The notes under the pieces were generated by a model that saw only the letters and a program-made list of their open reading frames with translations, did no database searches and was not told where the DNA came from. From an uncultured Chlorobiota bacterium (GTDB taxonomy: Bacteria; Bacteroidota; Ignavibacteria; UBA10030; UBA6906): a DNA stretch of 64,000 nt. The position numbers were made by a program, and so were the translations under genes. Location: the NCBI GenBank assembly GCA_900696645.1, contig CAADGV010000004.1, positions 97,140 to 161,139 on the forward strand, in the 5' to 3' direction. This document shows, piece by piece, positions 32,313-41,037 of this stretch; position 1 is the stretch's first letter, and each line of letters begins with the position of its first letter.

Positions 32313-33935
32313 ATGAAAGGAATTCTTGCCGCCTCATGCCTTTTGTTTGCGACAGGCATCGCATCTGCATCGGGTCCGACAATCACAATTTGGTCGGGAC
32401 TGAATCAATCATTCGGGCAGATCGGAAATCCGCAAGCCGCCATAAACATACTCGGAAATGTCACCGACGCGAATGGTGTAACGGATCTCTCCTACACACT
32501 GAATGGCGGATCATCTGTTCAGCTCTCACAAGGGCCGGATACGCGAAGGCTTCTCGCCGCCGGCGACTTCAATATCGACATCAACATAAGCCTGTTGAAC
32601 GCCGGCTCAAACACTATTGTCATTACTGCTCGTAACGGCCTCGATCAACTCTCAACCGAAACGGTAAACGTCCAATACACACCAGGCCAGACATGGCCGC
32701 TACCCTACACCATCGACTGGAACACAGCAGGGTCAATCGAAAACGTCGCGCAAATCGTTGACGGGCATTGGACTCTTGACAGCGGAAGAATCTACAGCAC
32801 GTACTTGGGCTACGACCGGCTGGTAGCAATCGGCGACACAGCGTGGACAGACTATGAAGTGACCGTTCCGATCACAATCTGCAGCCTCGACTCATCCGGC
32901 TTCAACAATGTGAGTCAAACACCGGGAGTCGGGTTGCTTTTCAGGTGGACAGGACATACCGACTATCCGATTTCGGGAATGCAGCCGAAATCCGGCTATC
33001 TCCCCCTCGGCGCCATTGGCTGGTACAGTTGGGAGTATATGAACCCCGCAAATGTCAGACTGAATATTGTTGGGAACAACCTTCACGTTCTGCAAACAGA
33101 CTATAGCGGTTTCCATCTCACATTTGGTGTGTCGTATTATTTCAAGATGAGGGTTGAGACAATTCCGAACGTCGGTGGCCGCTACAGACTGAAGGTGTGG
33201 CAGGTCGGAGATGCGGAACCTTTCGAATGGAGGTTGGAAGGACAACAATCCTTAAGCGACCCGCAAAAAGGAAGCGTCCTTCTTCTCTCGCATCACGTCG
33301 ATGCACGATTCGGCAATGTTGTAATCACGCCGGTACCCGACCCTGTTCCGGTGCAACTATCAAGCTTCACAGCAACATTGCAGGAAGGAAATACTGTTCG
33401 ACTGAATTGGTCAACGATCTCCGAAACAAACAACTACGGCTTTGAAGTGCAGAAATCCGGCAACGGAACTCCGTTCGCAACACTGCCGAACAGCTTCATT
33501 CCCGGCCACGGAACCACACTCGAGCCTCGCTACTACAGCTTCGTTGACTCCTCTACTGCTGCCGGTGATTGGAGCTATCGTCTCAAACAAATCGATCTTG
33601 ACGGGACGTTTCATTTCACCGATCCTGTTCACATCAGCGTAACAACGGGAGTTGATGAATCACGCAACCCAGGAGAATTCGCTTTGCATCAGAATTATCC
33701 GAATCCGTTCAATCCATCTACTATCATTATGTATGATGTTCCAGCGGATAGTCGCGTACGACTGGATGTATTCAACACTCTCGGACAGCATATCGCATTA
33801 CTTGTTGATGACACGGTTTCCAAGGGTCGCCACACAACAACGTTCGACGCATCTTCTTTAACAACCGGCGTGTACATCTGCCGCCTCACAACATCGCGTT
33901 CATCCATCTCCCGGCGGATGATGGTCGTGAAGTAG
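32313..33935 (+). CDS. T9SS-exported protein, paralog of preceding gene
   Basis: About 540 residues from the ATG at 32313 (signal peptide MKGILAASCLLFATGIASA). The frame is open from 32205, but that part overlaps the terminator. It has an Ig-like N-terminal domain (about 18-120), then a LamG/DUF1349-like domain (DWNTAGSIENVAQIVDGHW). The shared linker domain follows (PVQLSSFTATLQEGNTVRL, GHGTTLEPRYYSF) and a sorting domain (QNYPNPFNPSTII). The last 190 residues align well with the preceding protein. Surface function is unknown. Confidence 0.85.
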   Translation: MKGILAASCLLFATGIASASGPTITIWSGLNQSFGQIGNPQAAINILGNVTDANGVTDLSYTLNGGSSVQLSQGPDTRRLLAAGDFNIDINISLLNAGSNTIVITARNGLDQLSTETVNVQYTPGQTWPLPYTIDWNTAGSIENVAQIVDGHWTLDSGRIYSTYLGYDRLVAIGDTAWTDYEVTVPITICSLDSSGFNNVSQTPGVGLLFRWTGHTDYPISGMQPKSGYLPLGAIGWYSWEYMNPANVRLNIVGNNLHVLQTDYSGFHLTFGVSYYFKMRVETIPNVGGRYRLKVWQVGDAEPFEWRLEGQQSLSDPQKGSVLLLSHHVDARFGNVVITPVPDPVPVQLSSFTATLQEGNTVRLNWSTISETNNYGFEVQKSGNGTPFATLPNSFIPGHGTTLEPRYYSFVDSSTAAGDWSYRLKQIDLDGTFHFTDPVHISVTTGVDESRNPGEFALHQNYPNPFNPSTIIMYDVPADSRVRLDVFNTLGQHIALLVDDTVSKGRHTTTFDASSLTTGVYICRLTTSRSSISRRMMVVK

Positions 33936-33958
33936 TTTCTTCAACCTAAAGATCACAA

Positions 33959-33988
33959 ACGGCAGGCGAGCCTGTCGTTTTCTTTTTG
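33959..33988 (+). terminator. Intrinsic terminator
   Basis: ACGGCAGG (33959-33966) pairs with CCTGTCGT (33971-33978) with one G-T pair, followed by a T-rich tract. It ends the T9SS gene transcript. Confidence 0.75.
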
Positions 33989-34043
33989 TGACGGAAACTA
34001 CCGTGCATTCTTCGCCAAAATCACTATATTCGGGCACGAATTC

Positions 34044-35243
34044 ATGCACACGGAAGACACCATAGCGCCCTGCCAATGTCCGGCTTGCTTCGCAAACGGA
34101 ATGCAAGTCTTCTACGAAGCGGCAAACGTACCGGTTCACAGCGTACTTCTAATGCGGTCGCGTGAGGAGGCTCTCGCCTATCCGAAAGGTACGATACGGC
34201 TCGGCTTCTGCAATTCGTGCGGGTTCATTTCCAACACATCCTTCGATGCCTCGCTGCATGAATATTCCTCACAGTATGAAGAAACTCAAAGCTACTCTCC
34301 CACCTTCAACGAATTTCATACGTCGTTGGCTCAACGACTCATTAACACATACAACCTGCACGGGAAGATTATTATCGAGATCGGCTGCGGCAAGGGCGAG
34401 TTCTTGATGATGCTGTGCGAGATGGGAAACAACCGCGGCGTTGGCGTTGACCCTGCTTATGTTCCGGAGCGGAATTCAAGCCCGGCAAAGGATCGTGTTA
34501 CGTTCATCAACGATTTGTATTCCGAGAAGTACACATATTTGAACGGTGATTTCTTCATCTGCAAAATGACGCTCGAACACATTCATTCCGTGAACGAATT
34601 CGTCGGCATGATTCGAAGATCCATCGGAACGCAGAAGGATGCCGTTGTCTTCTTTCAGATTCCCAACGTTGCGTATGTTCTCCGTGACGTTGCCTTCTGG
34701 GATATTTACTACGAGCATTGCTCATATTTCAGCGCGGGTTCCGTTACCCGGCTGTTGCGACGATGCGGGTTTGATATTCTCTCACTTTCAACAGCATATA
34801 ACGATCAGTATCTTACCATCGAGGCAAAACCATCCGCAGGCAGGGTCCAATCTGCGCTTCCGGAAGAAAACGATCTTGACGAAATGCGCAGTCTCCTTCA
34901 GCGCTTTACCACTGAATACCCGAAGCGTTTGAAAGTCTGGAACGGGATGTTGCAGGAGATTGTCGATTCGCGAAAGAAGTCTGTCATTTGGGGAGCCGGA
35001 TCGAAAGGTGTTTCATTTCTGACAAAACTCAACGTGCAGTTCGAAACAATGCCATACGCGGTTGATGTCAATCCGTACAAACGTGGAACATTCATGGCGG
35101 GTACCGGCCAGCAAATTGTAGCGCCGGAATTTTTGAGAGAATACCAACCCGACACGATTATCATCATGAACCCGATCTACAAAGACGAAATTCGGGAAAC
35201 ACTCGACACGCTCGGCGTCCGTTCTGAATTGGTGACAATGTGA
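34044..35243 (+). CDS. SAM-dependent methyltransferase A (C-methyltransferase family)
   Basis: 399 residues: an N-terminal Cys-rich zinc-ribbon-like domain (CQCPAC, then CNSCG), a class I SAM domain with IIEIGCGKGEFL, and a C-terminal Methyltransf_14-like domain (SVIWGAGSKGVSFL; TGQQIVAPEFL). It resembles the methyltransferase at 36853 over its whole length. The substrate is probably a nucleotide sugar or glycan, by family only. It overlaps the following VanZ-like gene by 4 nt. Confidence 0.85.
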   Translation: MHTEDTIAPCQCPACFANGMQVFYEAANVPVHSVLLMRSREEALAYPKGTIRLGFCNSCGFISNTSFDASLHEYSSQYEETQSYSPTFNEFHTSLAQRLINTYNLHGKIIIEIGCGKGEFLMMLCEMGNNRGVGVDPAYVPERNSSPAKDRVTFINDLYSEKYTYLNGDFFICKMTLEHIHSVNEFVGMIRRSIGTQKDAVVFFQIPNVAYVLRDVAFWDIYYEHCSYFSAGSVTRLLRRCGFDILSLSTAYNDQYLTIEAKPSAGRVQSALPEENDLDEMRSLLQRFTTEYPKRLKVWNGMLQEIVDSRKKSVIWGAGSKGVSFLTKLNVQFETMPYAVDVNPYKRGTFMAGTGQQIVAPEFLREYQPDTIIIMNPIYKDEIRETLDTLGVRSELVTM

Positions 35244-36856
35244 ATCGTAGTCCCGTCATCTTGCCTCAGGCTCCGGAGAATCGGCTGCTCTCCGAACTAA
35301 AGGTAAGACATCTTGCCAACGTGTTCATTATTGCCAGCGTGTTTGTCGTGCTGGGAACAACATTGTATCCCTTTGATTTTACCTTTGATGAATTCCAGGA
35401 ACGGCTCGAACATTTTCTCAACCAGGATTACAGGTATGTTCGCGGCCACAGAAATGATATCATCACAAACATCATTCTCTTCCTTCCTATCGGTTTCAGC
35501 TTCGGGATTCTCGCAACGCGCACGATGGCGGGTTTCCTTCGGGGATTGTTCGGAGTGACAGTTGCCGGAGGATTACTGTCCCTCACCGTTGAATTATTGC
35601 AATTGTTTCTTCCGTTTCGCTTTTCGTCAATACTAGATATCACTGCCAATGCTGCGGGCTCGGCCTTCGGGTACATTGGCTACAAGATTGTTGCGCGAAC
35701 TGCCTACCGCTCCCTCACTTCAGCAATTGAAAAAATCAATAAAGGACACAAAGTCGGTTGGTTGGCCGCAATGTACCTCCTGTATGTTGCCTGTTTGCTT
35801 TTGGGATCGTGGCCGTTGCAGGTCTCATCGTTCATTGCCGAATTTAATCCTTCATTCCCGTTGCTTGTCGGTAACGAGCCCAGCGGTACGTGTCCGTGGA
35901 ATGGCTCGATCAACGAGTTGCTTGTTGCGAAATACCCGTTCTCCGTTCAGGGTGTGGAGGAGTATCTGGCCGGACGTGAATTAAATACAGATGATCGGAA
36001 GGATGTAATTGCTCACTACACCTTCGAGGGCAACGCGCCGTATCACGACAAATTGAATCTCAACCCGCCGTTGGAATGGAAAGGCAGCCTCTCCGAAGCT
36101 ACAGACCCGGAGGAAAACGCCCGAATTGTACCCGACAGATGGCTACAGACGAACGATGCCGCATCTGCGCTTTCTTATTCAATAATGCGGACGCTTCGTT
36201 ACACGGTTTGCTTCACGGTTTCGAGCAAGGATGCGAAGCATCAGCATATTGCGCGCATGATTGCCGTCGCATCCGATCCGTACCGGCAGAATTTTTCCAT
36301 CGTGCAGATTCGCGATGATCTTGGCATACGCTTCCGTTCAATGACTACAGGCGTCAACGGCACAAATCCACAATTCATGGTTAATGGCGTATTTGCAGAT
36401 ACGATGACGCACCGCATTGTCGTATCTGTCAGCCCAGCTCAGGTTCGAGTGTTCGTTGACAGCCTTGAGAATGCCTACGCAATCGAGCTCGGTCCCGGCT
36501 TTGCAATGCTCAACAAGTTCTTCCCGAACAACGGCAAGCTCTCCATTACCTCACCGATGAAAAATTTTCACCGGGTACTTTTTGCCGTCGTGGTGTTTGT
36601 TCCCCTCGGATACCTGCTTGCGTTGCTTGTGAACGAGATACAACGGGGAGTCGTTTTCCGGGCCCTCGTTGCCTGCATCGGCATTGCCGTGCCGCCGTAC
36701 TTGCTTGAGCGGATGCTTTGTTATATGGTTGGGAGAGAAATCAGTTGGGCGAATCTTGCAATCGGGCTTGCGTTGATATTCGGGACTCTCCTCATTACAC
36801 TCAGTTCAAAACTCTACAGCGTGAAATCGGCTGCAGCCATCAAAGAACCGCGATGA
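35240..36856 (+). CDS. VanZ-like membrane protein with internal LamG-like domain
   Basis: 538 residues. The N-terminal part (about 25-155) has four hydrophobic helices matching VanZ-like proteins (TLYPFDF; NIILFLPIGFSFG; LTVELLQLFLP; DITANAAGSAFGY). A fifth helix (about 177-195) leads to an exported LamG/concanavalin-like domain (about 250-440, starting VIAHYTFEGNAP). Three more helices close the protein. The start is GTG within the preceding stop (GTGA); its own stop overlaps the next ATG (ATGA). VanZ members affect glycopeptide resistance or envelope traits, and the lectin-like insert suggests glycan contact. Function is unknown. Confidence 0.8.
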   Translation: MNRSPVILPQAPENRLLSELKVRHLANVFIIASVFVVLGTTLYPFDFTFDEFQERLEHFLNQDYRYVRGHRNDIITNIILFLPIGFSFGILATRTMAGFLRGLFGVTVAGGLLSLTVELLQLFLPFRFSSILDITANAAGSAFGYIGYKIVARTAYRSLTSAIEKINKGHKVGWLAAMYLLYVACLLLGSWPLQVSSFIAEFNPSFPLLVGNEPSGTCPWNGSINELLVAKYPFSVQGVEEYLAGRELNTDDRKDVIAHYTFEGNAPYHDKLNLNPPLEWKGSLSEATDPEENARIVPDRWLQTNDAASALSYSIMRTLRYTVCFTVSSKDAKHQHIARMIAVASDPYRQNFSIVQIRDDLGIRFRSMTTGVNGTNPQFMVNGVFADTMTHRIVVSVSPAQVRVFVDSLENAYAIELGPGFAMLNKFFPNNGKLSITSPMKNFHRVLFAVVVFVPLGYLLALLVNEIQRGVVFRALVACIGIAVPPYLLERMLCYMVGREISWANLAIGLALIFGTLLITLSSKLYSVKSAAAIKEPR

Positions 36857-38010
36857 CACCTTCCCTGAACGCCTGCCCTGTGTGCGGAGAGAACAGCATT
36901 GAGATGTTCTTTGAAATGCAGAACATTCCCGTCCACTGCAATGTCTTGCACAACTCACGGGAGTCTGCAACAGGCATTCGCAAAGGCGATCTGCAACTCG
37001 GGTTCTGCAGGGTGTGTGGACACATCTACAACTATGCTTTTGAGAAGTCACTCGTTACCTACACTCAGGCATACGAAAACTCCCTCCACTTCTCCCCCCG
37101 TTTCCAACGTTACGCGGAAGAGTTGTCAAACGATCTGATCGACAGATACAATTTGCACAACAAAACAATCATCGAGATCGGTTGCGGCAAGGGAGATTTC
37201 TTGAAGATGATGTGTGAGATTGGCGGCAACCAAGGCATCGGATTTGACGAGAGTTTCCAGCCGGATTTGATTGAAGAGAAAAGTGAACTTGTCACTGTCA
37301 TTCAGGACTTCTATTCCGACAAATATCTCAAGTACAAACCGGATTTTGTCTGCTGCCGTCACGTACTTGAACACATTCCGTTGCCAGCAGCGTTTCTGAA
37401 AAATATTCACAAGCTGATACCGCCCGAATGCTCGCTCTACTTTGAAGTCCCGAATACGCTCTTCACCCTGAAAGATCTCTCCATTTGGGATTTGATCTAC
37501 GAACACTGTTCGTACTTCACGCCGCAATCGCTGGAATACCTCTTTACCTCGTGTGGTTTCGAAGTAATGAGATTGGAAGAGAAATACAACCGACAATTCC
37601 TCGGCATCGAGGCCAAAGCTGTAAGGCGGATCTCCCGATTCGCCAACTCAAGAGATACCGCAACGCTCTCTCAGCTCGTAACATCCTTCTCCGATAACTA
37701 CAAAAGAAAGATTCAAGAATGGTCGCAGCGCATACAGGAATGGAAACAAAAACGCATCGTTGTTTGGGGCAGCGGTTCGAAAGGCGTTACGTTCCTCAAC
37801 GTGCTGCATCCCGACGCTGAATATGTTGTTGATGTGAATACGCGCAAGCAGGGAATGTTCGTCGCCGGAACAGGCCAGCGCATTGTTGCGCCGGACTTCC
37901 TGATTGAATACAAACCCGACGTCGTCATCGTCATGAACTCGATTTACCAAGAGGAGATTGCGGGGCAACTCCGGCAGATGGGAACAAGAGCAACGATTGT
38001 TGTTGCCTGA
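36853..38010 (+). CDS. SAM-dependent methyltransferase B (C-methyltransferase family)
   Basis: 385 residues from the ATG at 36853; the frame is open further upstream inside the VanZ-like gene. The layout equals methyltransferase A: zinc-ribbon-like CPVCG/CRVCG, SAM motif IIEIGCGKGDFL and C-terminal VVWGSGSKGVTFL with TGQRIVAPDFL. The two are clear paralogs flanking one membrane protein with 4-nt overlaps at each junction, so all three are likely made together. The substrate is unknown. Confidence 0.85.
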   Translation: MTPSLNACPVCGENSIEMFFEMQNIPVHCNVLHNSRESATGIRKGDLQLGFCRVCGHIYNYAFEKSLVTYTQAYENSLHFSPRFQRYAEELSNDLIDRYNLHNKTIIEIGCGKGDFLKMMCEIGGNQGIGFDESFQPDLIEEKSELVTVIQDFYSDKYLKYKPDFVCCRHVLEHIPLPAAFLKNIHKLIPPECSLYFEVPNTLFTLKDLSIWDLIYEHCSYFTPQSLEYLFTSCGFEVMRLEEKYNRQFLGIEAKAVRRISRFANSRDTATLSQLVTSFSDNYKRKIQEWSQRIQEWKQKRIVVWGSGSKGVTFLNVLHPDAEYVVDVNTRKQGMFVAGTGQRIVAPDFLIEYKPDVVIVMNSIYQEEIAGQLRQMGTRATIVVA

Positions 38011-38023
38011 TTTTCGTCTTATT

Positions 38024-38095
38024 ATCCACTAAGGGCACGAAGAACACGAATGAGAAAACGGAGAACTCTTCGTGGCCTCCGTGCCCTTAGTGGAT
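38024..38095. repeat. 15-bp-arm palindrome between convergent genes
   Basis: ATCCACTAAGGGCAC (38024-38038) is a perfect inverse complement of GTGCCCTTAGTGGAT (38081-38095), with a 42-nt interior containing GAAG/CTTC pairs. It sits between the stops of convergent genes and could terminate both. It resembles 3281-3339 in style. Confidence 0.7.
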
Positions 38096-38108
38096 GAACA
38101 TTCTTTCC

Positions 38109-38726
38109 CTACCTCCTTAGCACTTTGAACGCGATTCCCCGACCTAATCCTGTACCATAGGCGAGACTACTCCACAAAGCAGCGGCGTTCTCAATAAGCT
38201 GTTCCTTGTCCATCCCGCCGATATCATATACTACAAAGCCGCATTCTTCGGCAAGACGTTGTGTGACGGATTTGTCCGCGGCGTAGTTGCCGCAAAGAAT
38301 CATATCCGCCGCGACGTTGCCGTACATTGGGTTCTCGATGTTCTCGGCACCGATCCAATTGAAGCACTTTACAATATGATCGTTACCGGAGGCGGCAACA
38401 ATTGCTTCGCTCGTTCTCGTGTAAGGCTCCGGCTTACGGAAAACGGCGTTCATTGCATCAATGATGATTCTTCCCTTGATATCGCCAAGTTCCTGCACCG
38501 CGTTGAATGCAGCGGAAGCCGGCACCGAAATGAGAATTGCCTCGGCGTGTTGCGCCGCCTCCCGAGGCGAGTGTGCTGTTATGCGCTCAGGAGAAGTACG
38601 CATTAGTGCGACAATTTTCTCCTCTGCCGGATTCCTTGTCCCGACGAGAATGCGATGCCCCTTCGCCGCCCACACGCGGGCCAGCCTGCCGCCGATGTTC
38701 CCTGCACCAACAACTGCAATGTTCAT
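38109..38726 (-). CDS. NADPH-dependent F420 reductase-like oxidoreductase
   Basis: 205 residues of the F420_oxidored family. The Rossmann motif VVGAGNIGGRLA is followed by VGTRNP, which suits NADP(H) preference. The hydrophobic ILISVPASAAF and KCFNWIGAENIENP segments match small dinucleotide oxidoreductases. The physiological substrate is unknown. The ATG has AAGGAATACGT upstream. It lies 28 nt after the DJ-1/PfpI gene, and both are divergent from the HxlR regulator gene. Confidence 0.85.
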   Translation of the reverse strand: MNIAVVGAGNIGGRLARVWAAKGHRILVGTRNPAEEKIVALMRTSPERITAHSPREAAQHAEAILISVPASAAFNAVQELGDIKGRIIIDAMNAVFRKPEPYTRTSEAIVAASGNDHIVKCFNWIGAENIENPMYGNVAADMILCGNYAADKSVTQRLAEECGFVVYDIGGMDKEQLIENAAALWSSLAYGTGLGRGIAFKVLRR

Positions 38727-38754
38727 ACGTATTCCTTCGCGTATACTTCGTGAA

Positions 38755-39543
38755 TCAGTTCTTTGTCAGCGCCTTCAGCACAAGTCTTGCTGCTTCGGTG
38801 CCGGAATTCTGCTGCTGCCCCGTAATCAGATTTCCATCTGCAATAGCAAACGGGGTGAACGCCGGCTTCACGAGAAAATTCGTCTTCTTCATCTTACGCG
38901 CTTCCTCTTCTATCCAAAACGGCTGAATGCGCTTGCCGACAAAGTTATCCGCGAACTGCTCTTCTGCATCGGCAAAACCAGTCCACTTCTTTCCTTCAAC
39001 AAGATATTTGCCGTTGGGCAGCTTCGCATCCAGCAAGATGCAGGTCGAGTGACACACCAACGCCGTCGGTTTCCCCGTGAGATAGAAATTCACGACAAAA
39101 TCCATCAGTTGTTTGTTGCCCCGGAATGTGTACATCGGGCTCTGTCCGCCGACGAGAAATATTGCCTTGTATTCAGCCGGATTGACATCAGCGAGCTTTC
39201 TCGTGCTGGCAATCATTTCCATATGCTTTATTGAGTTCAGCCAGCCAAGCGAGAGCAAGTCGTCTGCAGAGTAGCCGCTCGGGTCGGTGGGATTGCTGTA
39301 TCCGTCGAATTCGAGCTTACCGCCGTCGGGACTCACGATCTCAACTTCGTAACCGGCGTGCGTGAACTCCCAATACGGGTGCGTCAGTTCCGCCGCCCAA
39401 CAGCCGATAGGCCAACCGGTGGTTTCCGACACCGACGGATTGGCGGCAATCATCAGGATCTTTCCGTTCGACGCTCCGCCGTGTTGGGCTTCGGCCAGGA
39501 ATGTTGTGAGAGAAATAAGGAACGCAACGATGAACGTTCTCAT
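38755..39543 (-). CDS. Exported DJ-1/PfpI family protein
   Basis: 262 residues from the ATG at 39543, chosen for AGGAGGTATC upstream; the frame is open to 39624. A signal peptide (MRTFIVAFLISLTTFLAEA) precedes a DJ-1/PfpI domain of the Hsp31-like type. The nucleophile elbow ALVCHST gives C164-H165, and GCWAAE gives a candidate catalytic Glu at 52. Relatives act as glyoxalases or chaperones, mostly in the cytoplasm, so export is notable. It is probably controlled by the divergent HxlR regulator. Confidence 0.88.
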   Translation of the reverse strand: MRTFIVAFLISLTTFLAEAQHGGASNGKILMIAANPSVSETTGWPIGCWAAELTHPYWEFTHAGYEVEIVSPDGGKLEFDGYSNPTDPSGYSADDLLSLGWLNSIKHMEMIASTRKLADVNPAEYKAIFLVGGQSPMYTFRGNKQLMDFVVNFYLTGKPTALVCHSTCILLDAKLPNGKYLVEGKKWTGFADAEEQFADNFVGKRIQPFWIEEEARKMKKTNFLVKPAFTPFAIADGNLITGQQQNSGTEAARLVLKALTKN

Positions 39544-39716
39544 GATACCTCCTGTATTTATATTGAGAGTTGATTCAGTTTTGTCTAAATTTATGCAGTT
39601 GCATCGCGCAGCACAAGAACGCACGGTTTAGTCAGATACTTCCCTGCAGGTGAGTATTGCGGTGTGCGGCGCAAAAAGTCCGAAACTCATCTCAAAAAAA
39701 TCAACCCGAATCCAAC

Positions 39717-40079
39717 ATGCCGGAGTTCAAACACAACGGAAAATCATACAACAACGGTGTTGAACTTGCCCTTGATCTTATTGGTGGAAAGTGGAAAATG
39801 CCGATTCTCTGGCGGATCAAAGAGAAACCGAAACGCTACGGGGAGATCAAGCGATCTCTGCCGCGGACTTCCCACAAGATGCTTGCGCAGCAATTGCAGG
39901 AATTGGAGAAGGAAGGGTTCATCAAGAGGAAAGTGTTTCCGACTGTTCCTCCCGCCGTTGAGTATTCGATTACCGCGAAAGGGCAGCAGACTATTCCCGT
40001 GATTGAAGCACTGCGTGATTTCGGGGAAAAGATACGCAAGGGAGGCAATCGAAAAGGTACGGATGAGAAGAAGACATGA
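39717..40079 (+). CDS. HxlR-family transcriptional regulator
   Basis: 120 residues, a winged-helix regulator (LDLIGGKWKMPILWRI; YGEIKRSLPRTSHKMLAQQLQELEKEG-type wing region). The ATG at 39717 fits the family start; an in-frame TTG at 39657 is less likely. HxlR proteins often sense electrophiles or redox changes and control a divergent gene, here probably the DJ-1/PfpI operon through the 173-bp shared spacer. It overlaps the following SDR gene by 4 nt (ATGA). Confidence 0.9.
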   Translation: MPEFKHNGKSYNNGVELALDLIGGKWKMPILWRIKEKPKRYGEIKRSLPRTSHKMLAQQLQELEKEGFIKRKVFPTVPPAVEYSITAKGQQTIPVIEALRDFGEKIRKGGNRKGTDEKKT

Positions 40080-41020
40080 ACCAACGCATCGTCATCATCA
40101 CCGGGGCGAACTCGGGAATCGGCAAAGTAGCGGCGACAAAGTTCGCAGCCGAGGGTCATCACGTTGTTATGGCGTGCCGCAATCTTGAACGAAGCCGGAA
40201 GGCGCTGGACGACATCCGCCTACAGACAGAGTCCGATCAAGTCGAACTGATGCAAGTGGATGTTTCTTCATTTGCTTCCATTCGCCGGTTCTGTCCGGAG
40301 TTTCGGGAGAAGCATGCCAGGCTGGATATCCTGATTCACAACGCAGCGTATTTTGAGTACGGAAAGAAAGAATATCAACTCAGCCCGGACGGCATCGAAC
40401 TGACATTCGCAACCAACGCATTCGGCCCGTTTCTGATGACGCATCTTCTGAGAGATAGTCTGAAGAAATCGGATGACGCGAGAATCCTGAACGCCTGCAC
40501 AGATAACGTGATGCACTTTCTCGATCCGAAGCGGAAGATCGAGTTCGACAATCTCAGGGGCGAACATAGAGACAACAGACCGTACAGTGTCTATAAAATG
40601 TACGGCGATTCGAAAATGGCCCTGCTGCTGCTGACATTCAAACTGGCCGAGGAATACCGTACCGACGGGATCAAAATCAACGCAATTATCATTCCCGGCG
40701 TGAAACTCTCGACGGAAACACGAAAGAAACTCAGCTTCCGCTACCGTTTTATCGCCACTATAATGAACCCGTTCTGGCTGCCGGTTAAAGTTATGGCAAA
40801 CAACTATGTTCATATCTGCACAGATGACGGGTTCCGCTCTGTTACCGGACAGGCAATCGGCAAGAAGAACAGCATCCTCCCTCCAGCCCGACAGCAAAGC
40901 GCTTCCGACAAAATCCGTGAATTCATAACGTTCGGATATGTGCCGAAGTACGCACACGATCCCGGGAATGTTGAGACGATATGGAAGATGGCGACGGAAT
41001 TGATCGATAAACCGACTTGA
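40076..41020 (+). CDS. Short-chain dehydrogenase/reductase
   Basis: 314 residues, similar to retinol dehydrogenase/WW-domain oxidoreductase-like SDRs. It has TGANSGIG for cofactor binding, NAAYFEYG in place of the usual NNAG, and YGDSK carrying the catalytic Tyr and Lys. The usual catalytic Ser position reads NACTDNV, so activity may be altered. It is cotranscribed with HxlR (4-nt overlap) and with the transporter downstream. The substrate is unknown. Confidence 0.85.
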   Translation: MNQRIVIITGANSGIGKVAATKFAAEGHHVVMACRNLERSRKALDDIRLQTESDQVELMQVDVSSFASIRRFCPEFREKHARLDILIHNAAYFEYGKKEYQLSPDGIELTFATNAFGPFLMTHLLRDSLKKSDDARILNACTDNVMHFLDPKRKIEFDNLRGEHRDNRPYSVYKMYGDSKMALLLLTFKLAEEYRTDGIKINAIIIPGVKLSTETRKKLSFRYRFIATIMNPFWLPVKVMANNYVHICTDDGFRSVTGQAIGKKNSILPPARQQSASDKIREFITFGYVPKYAHDPGNVETIWKMATELIDKPT

Positions 41021-41037
41021 CAATCTTCTCTAAAAGC

